Of a stretch of DNA of 62,822 nt, positions 43,848 to 50,641 are shown piece after piece. Each line of letters starts with the position of its first letter. Within the stretch, counting starts at the first letter, position 1. The notes beneath the pieces are model-generated. The model worked only from the letters and a program-made list of their open reading frames with translations, was not told the origin of the DNA and ran no database searches. This stretch comes from DASYRM01 sp036004405 (lineage in GTDB: Bacteria > Acidobacteriota > Vicinamibacteria > Vicinamibacterales > UBA2999). The translations under genes were made by a program, and so were the position numbers. Location of the stretch: the NCBI GenBank assembly GCA_036004405.1, contig DASYRM010000145.1:1-62822 (forward strand), given 5' to 3'.

Positions 43848-43964
43848 CGGCGGAGAGCCGAGCCAAAGAACTGACGGTTCCGATTACGAAACTGAGCGTG
43901 GTTGTGCCGGGCTGGAACAGAAGGGGGCGGAGCAGGCGCATCCTGTCCCGGGAGGGAACAGGGG

Positions 43965-44204
43965 TTACAGCAGGTTGGTCTGGTGCCGGATCTCTTTGGC
44001 GGTGCCCATGGCGTCGAGCACCTTCGCGACGACTTCAGTCGCACGAGTACGGCTGACGTCGTCCAGGGCCTTGAGCTCCAGGAGCTCGGCGCACGCGAGG
44101 ATGATCCCCAGCTGGTTGTTCAGGCGGTGGAAAAGGACGCGGAGGTCCCCACCGGCCTGAAGCGCCGAGTCCGCGGTGGTCGCGGACTCCCGGAGCTGGC
44201 TCAC
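43965..44204 (-). CDS. Small orphan DHp-like (histidine phosphotransfer-type) protein
   Basis: A 79-residue protein starting with GTG, whose GTGA overlaps the TGA stop of the helix-turn-helix gene upstream, so the two are translationally coupled. Residues 24-75 (LFHRLNNQLGIILACAELLE ...) resemble the dimerisation/histidine-phosphotransfer helix pair of sensor kinases, with His in FHRLNNQLG. There is no ATPase domain. It may be a stand-alone phosphotransfer or dimerisation module. Longer frames upstream are shadows of the neighbour. Confidence 0.65.
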   Translation of the reverse strand: MSQLRESATTADSALQAGGDLRVLFHRLNNQLGIILACAELLELKALDDVSRTRATEVVAKVLDAMGTAKEIRHQTNLL

Positions 44205-44413
44205 GCGTGCGAGCCGGTCGGCCGAACGGTCGCGCTCACCTGACGCGAGGGCGAACCCGCATCGCGCCACAGCGAGTCGGCGAAGATGCGAATCGCGCCG
44301 CCTGCGGTGCGGATGTACTCGACCTTGCCGGCCGAAATCCAGTTGTAGATGGTGCGGCGGCTCACTCCAACCACTTCGCACGCCTTCATGATCGACAGCG
44401 TCTGACGGTCCAT
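44201..44413 (-). CDS. Small MerR/excisionase-type helix-turn-helix protein
   Basis: A 70-residue DNA-binding protein. The N-terminal 50 residues (LSIMKACEVVGVSRRTIYNW ... AGKVEYIRTAGGAIRIF) match the MerR-like/BldC-type winged helix with its SRRTIYNWI recognition helix. There is no effector domain. It is coupled to the mini-DHp gene by a four-base overlap. A palindrome (GCCCGCC-TAC-GGCGGGC) lies upstream, at 44455-44471. Confidence 0.8.
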   Translation of the reverse strand: MDRQTLSIMKACEVVGVSRRTIYNWISAGKVEYIRTAGGAIRIFADSLWRDAGSPSRQVSATVRPTGSHA

Positions 44414-44566
44414 ATGATCTCTTTTCGGCCCCTGTGGGCCTGGCTTCAGCGTTGCCCGCCTACGGCGGGCGGCCGGGGACAGTCCCGGCGAGCCCTCAAG
44501 AACGCGTATCGGCAGCTCAAGGAGATTCGTTAGGCTGCGCGGCTCTGCCCGGGGCTGGACTGGGGC

Positions 44567-44593
44567 GGCCCGCTAAGAACGCGGACCGCCCGC
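44567..44593 (+). repeat. Imperfect hairpin before repeat C1
   Basis: GGGCGGCCCGC-TAAGAAC-GCGGACCGCCC pairs 10 of 11 bases. It lies in the structured 238-base gap between the divergent helix-turn-helix gene and the response regulator gene. No T-run follows. Confidence 0.5.
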
Positions 44594-44595
44594 AC

Positions 44596-44627
44596 TATCT
44601 GGCAAACCGGCTTAACGCCGGGTTCGC
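44596..44627 (+). repeat. Repeat C copy 1, hairpin element
   Basis: TATCTGGCAAACCGGCTTAACGCC... contains the stem AACCGGC-TTAAC-GCCGG(G)TT. An almost identical copy without the extra G lies at 48934-48964. This one sits 25 bases before the response regulator start. Confidence 0.7.
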
Positions 44628-44651
44628 GGCTGTGTCAAGATATTGGCGCCC

Positions 44652-46028
44652 GTGGCAGACCCTGGCCGACCCCACCTCCTGTTCGTGGACGACGAGGAAA
44701 GCCTCCGCCGGCCGACGGCTGAGCGTCTGGCCGACCGCGGATTCGAGGTTGTCGAAGCCGGCAGCGGCGAGCAGGCGCTGGAGCTGCTCGATCAGTTCGC
44801 CTTCGACATCCTCGTCACCGACCTCCGTCTGCCCGGCATGGACGGAACGCAGGTGATCGACGCGGCGCGCCAGCGCTACCCCGCCATCGCCGCCATCGTC
44901 ATCACCGGCTACGGCACCGTGCGGGACGCCGTCGAGGCGATCAAAAAGGGCGCGTCGGACTTCATCACCAAGCCGTTTCACTTCGACGAGCTGATGCACG
45001 TCATCCAGACGTCGCTCGAGCGAGGACGGCTGCGCTCGGAGAACGCCTACCTGCGATCGCAGCTCGAGGAGCGCTATCAGTTCGAGGGCATCATCGGACG
45101 CAGCCGGGCGATGCAGCCGCTCTTCTCGATGCTCGAGACGGTGGCGCGCACGGCGAGCACGGTGCTCGTCACCGGCGAGACCGGCACCGGCAAGGAAGTC
45201 ATCGCCAAGGCGATTCATCACAACAGCCCGCGCAAGACGCACCGCTTCGTCGCGGTCAACTGTGCCGCGCTGCCGGAGACGCTGCTCGAGAGCGAGCTCT
45301 TCGGCCACGTGAAAGGCGCGTTCACCGGGGCGGTGAGCGCGCGCCAGGGCCGCTTCGAGCTCGCGCACAAGGGCACGCTCTTCCTCGACGAGATTGGAAC
45401 GATGAGCCTTGGACTGCAGACGAAGCTGCTGCGCGCGCTCCAAGAGCGGGCCTTCGAGCGCGTCGGCGGGAACGAAACGATCAAGGTGGACGTGCGTCTC
45501 ATTGCCGCCACCAACGCGCCGCTGAAGCGGATGATCGCCGAGGGCTCGTTCCGAGAGGATCTCTACTACCGGCTCAACGTCTTCCAGGTGCTGCTGCCGC
45601 CGCTGCGCGAGCGCCGTGAAGACATTCCGCTCCTCATCAAGCACTTCGTGAACAAGTTCGCGCCGGAGGCGCCACCCCAGATCTCGCAGGGCGCCATGCG
45701 CTGCATGATGGCGTTCGACTGGCCCGGCAACGTCCGGCAGCTCGAAAACGCCGTCGAACGCGCGGTCACGATGCGGGGGTCGCGCCCCGAGATTGACGTG
45801 GGCGACCTGCTGCCGGAAATGCAGGAAGCGCCACCGGTGACCGCGACGCCGTACGTGGATCTTCCCGAGGAGGGGCTCGACCTCAACGAGTATCTGGCCT
45901 CGATGGAACGCGACCTGATCCGGCGCGGGCTCGAGCGCACGCGCGGCAACCGCAACAAGGCGGCCGAAGTGCTGCGCATCAAGCGCACCACGCTCGTCGA
46001 GAAGATGAAGCGTCTGGGATTGGAGTAG
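44652..46028 (+). CDS. NtrC-type sigma-54 response regulator
   Basis: A 458-residue protein (GTG at 44652; a TTG at 44643 is possible). The receiver domain (residues 8-120) has an acidic pair at Asp13-Asp14, phospho-Asp57 in VTDLRLPG and Lys in ITKPF. The AAA+ domain (about 140-380) has GETGTGKE and an intact GAFTGA loop that contacts sigma-54, and GTLFLDE as Walker B. A Fis-type helix-turn-helix closes it (RGNRNKAAEVLRIKRTTLVEKMKRL). It is a good candidate activator of the sigma-54 promoters found at 33586, 52071 and 52365. Its kinase is not fixed by position. Confidence 0.95.
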   Translation: MADPGRPHLLFVDDEESLRRPTAERLADRGFEVVEAGSGEQALELLDQFAFDILVTDLRLPGMDGTQVIDAARQRYPAIAAIVITGYGTVRDAVEAIKKGASDFITKPFHFDELMHVIQTSLERGRLRSENAYLRSQLEERYQFEGIIGRSRAMQPLFSMLETVARTASTVLVTGETGTGKEVIAKAIHHNSPRKTHRFVAVNCAALPETLLESELFGHVKGAFTGAVSARQGRFELAHKGTLFLDEIGTMSLGLQTKLLRALQERAFERVGGNETIKVDVRLIAATNAPLKRMIAEGSFREDLYYRLNVFQVLLPPLRERREDIPLLIKHFVNKFAPEAPPQISQGAMRCMMAFDWPGNVRQLENAVERAVTMRGSRPEIDVGDLLPEMQEAPPVTATPYVDLPEEGLDLNEYLASMERDLIRRGLERTRGNRNKAAEVLRIKRTTLVEKMKRLGLE

Positions 46029-46037
46029 GCCGCACCA

Positions 46038-46748
46038 GTGCCACCACGTTTCGCATACTGGACCATCCTCGTCGGCGGGCTGCCGACGGCATTCCGCGCC
46101 GCGGAGCGCGATGAGCTGCTGCCGACGTTCAAGCGGCTCCAGGAAAAACATCCCGATGCGGTCATGCAGTGGTTCACACGCGGCCGGCTGTGGGAATCGC
46201 CGGAGGCCGCCCGCGAGGCGCTCATTCGCGCCCGGGAAGAGGAGCGGCCGCGAGACCGCGGCCGCGACTGGCGACCCGGCGGCGAGCACCGTGATCCGCG
46301 TCAGAAGTACATCGACGCCAAGAAGGCGCGCAACGTCGACCGCCGGAAGCAGCGGTTCGAGCGCCGGCAGACGGGCGATGCCCCGAAGGGGCCGGATAAC
46401 CGCTCCGGCCGTCCAGGTCCCGCAGGCCGTCGCGAATGGAAAGAGCGGCCGCCGGGTGCACGACCGGACGGGCCTGGCGGGTGGAAGGACCGTCCCCGCG
46501 GCCCCAAGCCGGCGCCGCGAGCGGAGTGGAAGGAGCGGCCGGCGGGCCCACGCCCCACGGGCCCACGCCCCACGAGCCCGCGGCCCACGGGGCCGCAGGA
46601 ATGGAAGGAGCGGCCCCGGGATCCAAAGGCGGGGCCTCGCCGCGAGTGGAAGGAACGGCCGCCGCGCACGAAGCCGTCCGGTGGCGGTCGACCCGCCGCA
46701 CCGCGTGGCCCACGCGGCCCGCGCGGCCCTCGCGGGCCGAAGCGCTGA
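46038..46748 (+). CDS. Basic repeat protein with disordered Arg/Pro/Gly tail
   Basis: A 236-residue protein starting with GTG nine bases after the response regulator stop. Residues 1-70 form a small folded, conserved-looking domain (FAYWTILVGGLPTAFRAAER ... QWFTRGRLWES). The rest is a low-complexity, strongly basic tail with five spaced copies of a WKERP/WKDRP unit and GPRP runs, ending in RGPRGPRGPRGPKR. RGG-like tails of this kind often bind RNA, but no function is known. The next gene overlaps by one base (TGATG). Confidence 0.75.
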   Translation: MPPRFAYWTILVGGLPTAFRAAERDELLPTFKRLQEKHPDAVMQWFTRGRLWESPEAAREALIRAREEERPRDRGRDWRPGGEHRDPRQKYIDAKKARNVDRRKQRFERRQTGDAPKGPDNRSGRPGPAGRREWKERPPGARPDGPGGWKDRPRGPKPAPRAEWKERPAGPRPTGPRPTSPRPTGPQEWKERPRDPKAGPRREWKERPPRTKPSGGGRPAAPRGPRGPRGPRGPKR

Positions 46749-47092
46749 TGATTGCGCACGTCGTTCTGTTCAAGCCCAGGCCCGGGCTGGATGCCGCGGG
46801 CCGGGAGCGGCTCGCCGCGGCGTTCGAGGCGGCGCTGCGCGACATTCCGACAATCCGCCGGGCGCAGGTCGGCCGCCGCATCCTGCACGGACGCCCTTAC
46901 GAGCAGCTGATGACGGTGGACTACGAGTACGCGGCGATCCTCGAGTTCGACACCCTCGCGGATCTCACCGCCTATCTCGCCCACGGCGCGCACGACGCGT
47001 TGGGCGCGCTCTTGTTCGAAGCCTTCGATGTGGCGCTGATGTACGACTACCAGATGGAGGACGGAGCGGCCGGCGTGGCCGCACTGTTGTGA
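46748..47092 (+). CDS. Dabb-family stress-responsive barrel protein
   Basis: A 114-residue protein with the Dabb alpha/beta-barrel pattern: MIAHVVLFKPRPGLD, then a helix, then AILEFDTLADLTAYLAHGAHDAL. Members form dimeric barrels, and most have unknown substrates. The ATG shares its A with the TGA stop of the repeat protein, so the two are coupled. A palindromic element follows. Confidence 0.85.
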   Translation: MIAHVVLFKPRPGLDAAGRERLAAAFEAALRDIPTIRRAQVGRRILHGRPYEQLMTVDYEYAAILEFDTLADLTAYLAHGAHDALGALLFEAFDVALMYDYQMEDGAAGVAALL

Positions 47093-47097
47093 TGGTC

Positions 47098-47127
47098 GGG
47101 CAGATCTAAAGATCTGCCCCTACGAAG
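47098..47127. repeat. Palindromic element, family A copy
   Basis: GGGCAGATC-TAAA-GATCTGCCC plus the tail CCTACGAAG. It has the same loop and tail as the copy at 19370 (GGGCACATC-TAAA-GATGTGCCC), with one base pair swapped. It lies between convergent genes and may serve as their terminator. Confidence 0.85.
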
Positions 47128-47131
47128 GCAG

Positions 47132-48328
47132 CTAGGCGGACGCGCGCGTGTAGGAGTCGGGGCGCGGGTTGCCGCGAATCGACGCCTTGGCGCTGCGGTA
47201 CGGACCCACCGGCAGGTTGCAGTTCTGCTGGTAGAGGAACGCGTGGAAGCGCTTGTAGTCCGACGTCGGCAGCCCGAACGTGGCGAGCAGCGCGCGGTAG
47301 CTGCCGCGGGTGTGCTGCAGGCCGCGGTCGATGAGCGCCGCGAGGTCGTCGCGCGTCAGCTCGTGGGCCTTGAACGGCTGGTGCACGACGGTCCAGAAAT
47401 CCTCGCCGTTGATCAAACGGTTCCAGAGCCGCTCGGCCGCTTCGGAACCCTTCACCACATGACGGCCGGTCGCCGTCTGTGCGCGCGGGGTGTCCTCCGC
47501 GCCAGGCGCAACCATCACGGGCGCGCTCGGCTCGGACTCGCCACGAGCTTCCCGCGGCAGGTCCTCGGGGCGGATCGGCAGTTCACTCGCACGCACCACC
47601 AGCCGCTCGGTCATGTTCTTCAGCTCGCGGATGTTGCCGGGCCACTGGTACCGGAGAAGCAGCTGTTCGGCCTCGGGCGTGAGCTCGGGCAGCGGCAGCC
47701 GGTGCGCCTCGCTCGCGCGCTGCAGGTAGTAGCGCAGGAGCAGGAGGACGTCGTCGCCGCGCTGGCGCAGGGGCGGCACCGCGATCTGAATGACGTTCAG
47801 GCGGTAATACAGATCTTCGCGAAACTGCCCGCCCTCGATCTGCCGGCGCAGGTCCCGGTTCGTGGCGGTGATCAAACGCACGTCGGTGCGGCCCGTGACC
47901 GCGTCCGAGCCGATCGGCTGAATCTCGCCCGTTTCCGCAAACCGGAGCAGGACGGCCTGCATGCGCAGGCTCATTTCGCCGAGCTCGTCGAGGAACAACG
48001 TGCCGTGATCGGCCTGGCGCACGAGGCCCGGTTTGTCGCGGTAGGCGCCCGTGAAGCTCCCTCGGACGTGTCCGAACAGCTCCGACTCGAGCAGCGTTTC
48101 GGGGATGCCGCTGCAGTTGACGGCGACAAAGGACCGGCCGACGCGCGCGCTCTGAGCGTGAATCAGCTGCGCCACCACTTCCTTGCCAACGCCCGTCTCG
48201 CCCAGAATCAGGACCTTGGCCTCCGTTCTGGCGGCCGCCTGAATATCTCGGCGAAGCTCGACGAGGGCGGGGCTCTCGCCGAGGAGTAGGGGCAACGCCC
48301 GTGGACGGGCAACCGAAGAAGTGGACAC
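47132..48328 (-). CDS. Sigma-54 activator without receiver domain, unusual C terminus
   Basis: A 398-residue protein starting with GTG (AGGAGG 9 bases upstream). It begins directly with the AAA+ sigma-54 interaction domain: GETGVGKE (Walker A), GSFTGA (a variant of the GAFTGA loop) and GTLFLDE (Walker B). There is no sensory or receiver domain, so it may be constitutive or regulated by a partner. After a Pro/Glu-rich linker the C-terminal 90 residues (FWTVVHQPFKAHELTRDDL ... GSYRALLATFGLPTSDYKRF) replace the standard Fis helix-turn-helix. They may still contain a divergent DNA-binding helix pair. Confidence 0.9.
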   Translation of the reverse strand: MSTSSVARPRALPLLLGESPALVELRRDIQAAARTEAKVLILGETGVGKEVVAQLIHAQSARVGRSFVAVNCSGIPETLLESELFGHVRGSFTGAYRDKPGLVRQADHGTLFLDELGEMSLRMQAVLLRFAETGEIQPIGSDAVTGRTDVRLITATNRDLRRQIEGGQFREDLYYRLNVIQIAVPPLRQRGDDVLLLLRYYLQRASEAHRLPLPELTPEAEQLLLRYQWPGNIRELKNMTERLVVRASELPIRPEDLPREARGESEPSAPVMVAPGAEDTPRAQTATGRHVVKGSEAAERLWNRLINGEDFWTVVHQPFKAHELTRDDLAALIDRGLQHTRGSYRALLATFGLPTSDYKRFHAFLYQQNCNLPVGPYRSAKASIRGNPRPDSYTRASA

Positions 48329-48596
48329 GATTTGAATCCTCCTCGCTGTTGTGAAACGAACTCCAGCGGGTAGGCGAACAATAAGTCTGCCGTATTCAGA
48401 AGAATAAAATCAACGGGAAAATCGAAGAAAAGTCTCGGTTCCGGTTACGATTCTGACATTCTGATTACACGTCTGACCGCTTTGGATCGCCCTCGATCAG
48501 GCTAACACGCTGATCTGAAATGCCTTTGACGGACTGCACACAACTCCGCGACGTCTGGCACAACTCTGGGAGCTCCATGGAGCGAGCGAAGCAAAA

Positions 48597-48884
48597 GTGC
48601 ACGCTGCCGCAGACTTCTCTCCGATCGGGCTCGGGCCGCTGGCGGCGGGGCTCGAAGGGCGCCGTGTGGACGGCCGTTCACACTGGGTCGCGCGGGTGCA
48701 CGGCGTGCACCTCGACGAGCGGTCCTGGTGGATTCAGGTCTCGCGCGACGACGATGAGTCGGCGTGCGTCGTCCTGCGCTGCTCGCATCGGGCAACTGTC
48801 GAACAGGCCGCGGCCGTTCTGGGCCACTGGCAGCCAACCACAGCGCTGTCTCTTCTCGTGCTGAACGTGATGTCGATTGCGTGA
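48597..48884 (+). CDS. Small hypothetical protein
   Basis: A 95-residue protein beginning with GTG. Its composition is that of a real globular protein (GRSHWVARVHGVHLDERSWW, then a Val/Ala-rich helix HRATVEQAAAVLGHW), whereas the overlapping frame from 48520 is Ser/Arg-rich and unlikely. No family is recognised. The stop codon lies in the left arm of a 13-bp inverted repeat. The gap 48329-48596 upstream shows no gene. Confidence 0.6.
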   Translation: MHAAADFSPIGLGPLAAGLEGRRVDGRSHWVARVHGVHLDERSWWIQVSRDDDESACVVLRCSHRATVEQAAAVLGHWQPTTALSLLVLNVMSIA

Positions 48885-48924
48885 TGCGCAGTTTCGCAAA
48901 CAACGCGGATGGCGCATCACGCAA
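48877..48924 (+). terminator. 13-bp perfect inverted repeat spanning a stop codon
   Basis: TTGCGTGATGCGC (48877-48889) and GCGCATCACGCAA (48912-48924) are perfect reverse complements with a 22-base loop. The left arm includes the TGA of the small protein. There is no T-run, so it may be a stability hairpin or the mark of an insertion. Confidence 0.6.
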
Positions 48925-48933
48925 CCGACGCCG

Positions 48934-48964
48934 TATCTGGCAAACCGGCTTAACGCCGGTTCGC
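48934..48964 (+). repeat. Repeat C copy 2, hairpin element
   Basis: TATCTGGCAAACCGGCTTAACGCC... with perfect stem AACCGGC-TTAAC-GCCGGTT. It is the twin of 44596-44627 and ends exactly at the stop codon of the convergent GGDEF gene. Confidence 0.7.
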
Positions 48965-50403
48965 TATTTGGGGCTGGTGCTGACTCTGTTCTTCCCGGCG
49001 CGCTTGGCGGCGTAGAGCGCGCTGTCGGCCCGCTCGATCACCTCGCGCACGCTCCCGAGTGGTCCCGATTCCGCGACGCCGATGCTGACGGTCACGCGCA
49101 GGCCGGACAGCGCGCGGTCGGTGGAGTGGTAGCTCTGGATGCGCTGGCGGATGCGATCGGCAATCGCGGTGGCGCTGTCGAGACTGCTGCCCGGCATCAC
49201 GACCGCGAACTCTTCTCCTCCGTACCGGGCGCACACGTCGAAGACGCGCACCGAGCTCTTCAAGATGTCGGCGACGTCCTTGATGACGGTGTCCCCCGCC
49301 AGGTGTCCGAACGTGTCGTTGATGCTCTTGAACGAGTCGATGTCGAGCATGAGCAGCGACACCGGCGTGCTCTGGCGCGTCGAGCGCTGCAGTTCCTCCT
49401 GCAGGCGGCTCTGGAAGTAGGGGCGATTGAAGAGGCCGCTCGATGGATCGACGATTGCCGCCTGCGCGAAGAACTGCGCCTGGCGCTGTGTGCGCTCGCG
49501 CACCAGGGCCAGTGCCACCGGTGCCAGCAGGATGCCGAGATCCGCCACATCGTCCACCGACAGCGCCACGTCGCCGTCACGATCGGTGACGCACAGCACG
49601 CCGAGCACATCCGATCCGGCGGTCACGGGCACGGCCGCAAACGACTTCGTGCGGTAGCGTGAACGCCGGCGCTCGAATCCGGGCAGCGTGGTCACGTCCT
49701 CGACGCGCAGCGGCACGCCCTTCTGATACACGGCGCCGATGACGCCGGCGCCCGGCGAGATGCGGAGGTGCTCGGTCAGCGCCACCGGATAGCCGTGCGT
49801 CGCGACGATCGACAGGTTGCCCTGATCGGTCGGTACCGCGAACGTGGCGACACGGCACGGCAGCGTCTTCACCACGGCTCGAACGGCCAGCTCGCATACC
49901 TCGCGCAGCCCGGTGACCGCGGCCAGATCGCGCGCGAGCTCGTAGGCCGCCAGCCCGATGTCGCCGAGGCTGGTGGACGACCCCTCCGGCGCGCAGAGTG
50001 CGCGCGCGGCTTCGGCCAGGGCGTGCGTCGATCCCGACCAGTCGCCCTCGATCATCAGGAGCGCGGTGTGCGCGGCCGCGGGAAGAGAGGCGAGCGTCCA
50101 GGGCGCGCCGTCCACGACTCGAACCGCGACGACGTCTCCGTGGGCGCCGGTCATCTCGTCGAGCGCGTAGTCGTCATCCGGCAGCAAGCGCAGGGGAGCG
50201 CCGCCAGGGGACCGCGCGAGGATCGACCAGCGGCCGTCACGCCATCCCGCAAAGACGACCGCGGCGCTCAAGATCGAGGCGAGATAGGCCGCCGCCTGGC
50301 GGAGGAGCAGATCGGCGGGCAGGCCCGCGGGTACGGCGCGGCGCGCGCTGAGCAGTCGAAGACTCTGCTCCGCCGTCAGCGTCCGAACCCTCGTCTCGCT
50401 CAT
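48964..50403 (-). CDS. GAF-GGDEF diguanylate cyclase, soluble
   Basis: A 479-residue protein. The ATG at 50403 (MSETRVRTLTAEQSL) is preferred over an upstream frame that runs through the structured leader. Two GAF-like regions (about 25-150 and 165-310) precede a GGDEF domain with active RYGGEEF near residue 397. An RVFD inhibitory site lies five residues before it. It should make c-di-GMP in response to an intracellular signal. Its leader contains an interleaved inverted-repeat structure. Confidence 0.9.
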   Translation of the reverse strand: MSETRVRTLTAEQSLRLLSARRAVPAGLPADLLLRQAAAYLASILSAAVVFAGWRDGRWSILARSPGGAPLRLLPDDDYALDEMTGAHGDVVAVRVVDGAPWTLASLPAAAHTALLMIEGDWSGSTHALAEAARALCAPEGSSTSLGDIGLAAYELARDLAAVTGLREVCELAVRAVVKTLPCRVATFAVPTDQGNLSIVATHGYPVALTEHLRISPGAGVIGAVYQKGVPLRVEDVTTLPGFERRRSRYRTKSFAAVPVTAGSDVLGVLCVTDRDGDVALSVDDVADLGILLAPVALALVRERTQRQAQFFAQAAIVDPSSGLFNRPYFQSRLQEELQRSTRQSTPVSLLMLDIDSFKSINDTFGHLAGDTVIKDVADILKSSVRVFDVCARYGGEEFAVVMPGSSLDSATAIADRIRQRIQSYHSTDRALSGLRVTVSIGVAESGPLGSVREVIERADSALYAAKRAGKNRVSTSPK

Positions 50404-50426
50404 CCCGATGCAACCCCACCCGCGCT

Positions 50427-50492
50427 CCGAAGTCCTGGGCTGGGGAGACATTTCCCCCACAAGGCCGAGCCGCACTTCGGGCATCTCCCCAG
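50427..50492 (-). ncRNA. Candidate structured leader (interleaved stems) of the GGDEF gene
   Basis: On the minus strand, in order: CTGGGGAGA (50492-50484), CCGAAGT (50480-50474), TCTCCCCAG (50448-50440), ACTTCGG (50433-50427). The first pairs with the third (9 bp) and the second with the fourth (7 bp). The arrangement is either a pseudoknot or a switch between two helices. It ends 24 bases before the ATG of the GGDEF gene. No known riboswitch consensus was recognised. Confidence 0.4.
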
Positions 50493-50597
50493 AAGACTCC
50501 AGAAACATCAACGTTTCGAGAGCCTCGCGGGCACCCTACGGATGAGGTGGCAACAAGCGTACCGTCCGGCTTAACGAATTGCTAATGGCGGGAGGGC

Positions 50598-50624
50598 GCC
50601 GGCCGGCGAGAAACACCGGCCGGC
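50598..50624 (-). terminator. Hairpin after the nucleotide-sugar dehydrogenase gene
   Basis: GCCGGCCGG and CCGGCCGGC (9 bp, 9-base loop) lie just beyond the dehydrogenase stop. There is no T-run; possibly a Rho-assisted terminator. Between it and 50493 I see nothing except a partial ACCGTCCGGCTTAACG resemblance to repeat C. Confidence 0.5.
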
Positions 50625-50641
50625 GAAAAGCAGGATGTGAC

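Noticed and set aside
43965..44381. 138-codon version of the mini-DHp gene
   Set aside because: The first 59 codons are the helix-turn-helix gene read in another frame. The GTGA overlap gives a clean start at 44204.
44596..44640. GGCAAACC...GGGTTCGC resembles the start of the GEMM (c-di-GMP-I) riboswitch
   Set aside because: The GAAA tetraloop, the GCAAAGCC strand and the second hairpin are missing. The twin copy at 48934 points into the end of a gene on the other strand, so a riboswitch role is not supported.
48556..48572. TGGCACAACTCTGGGAG, a half match to a sigma-54 promoter
   Set aside because: The -12 GC is replaced by GG, and the downstream gene is small and uncertain.
48520..48864. 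114-codon + strand frame
   Set aside because: Ser/Arg/Cys-rich composition typical of a shadow frame. The overlapping frame 48597-48884 looks like a real protein.
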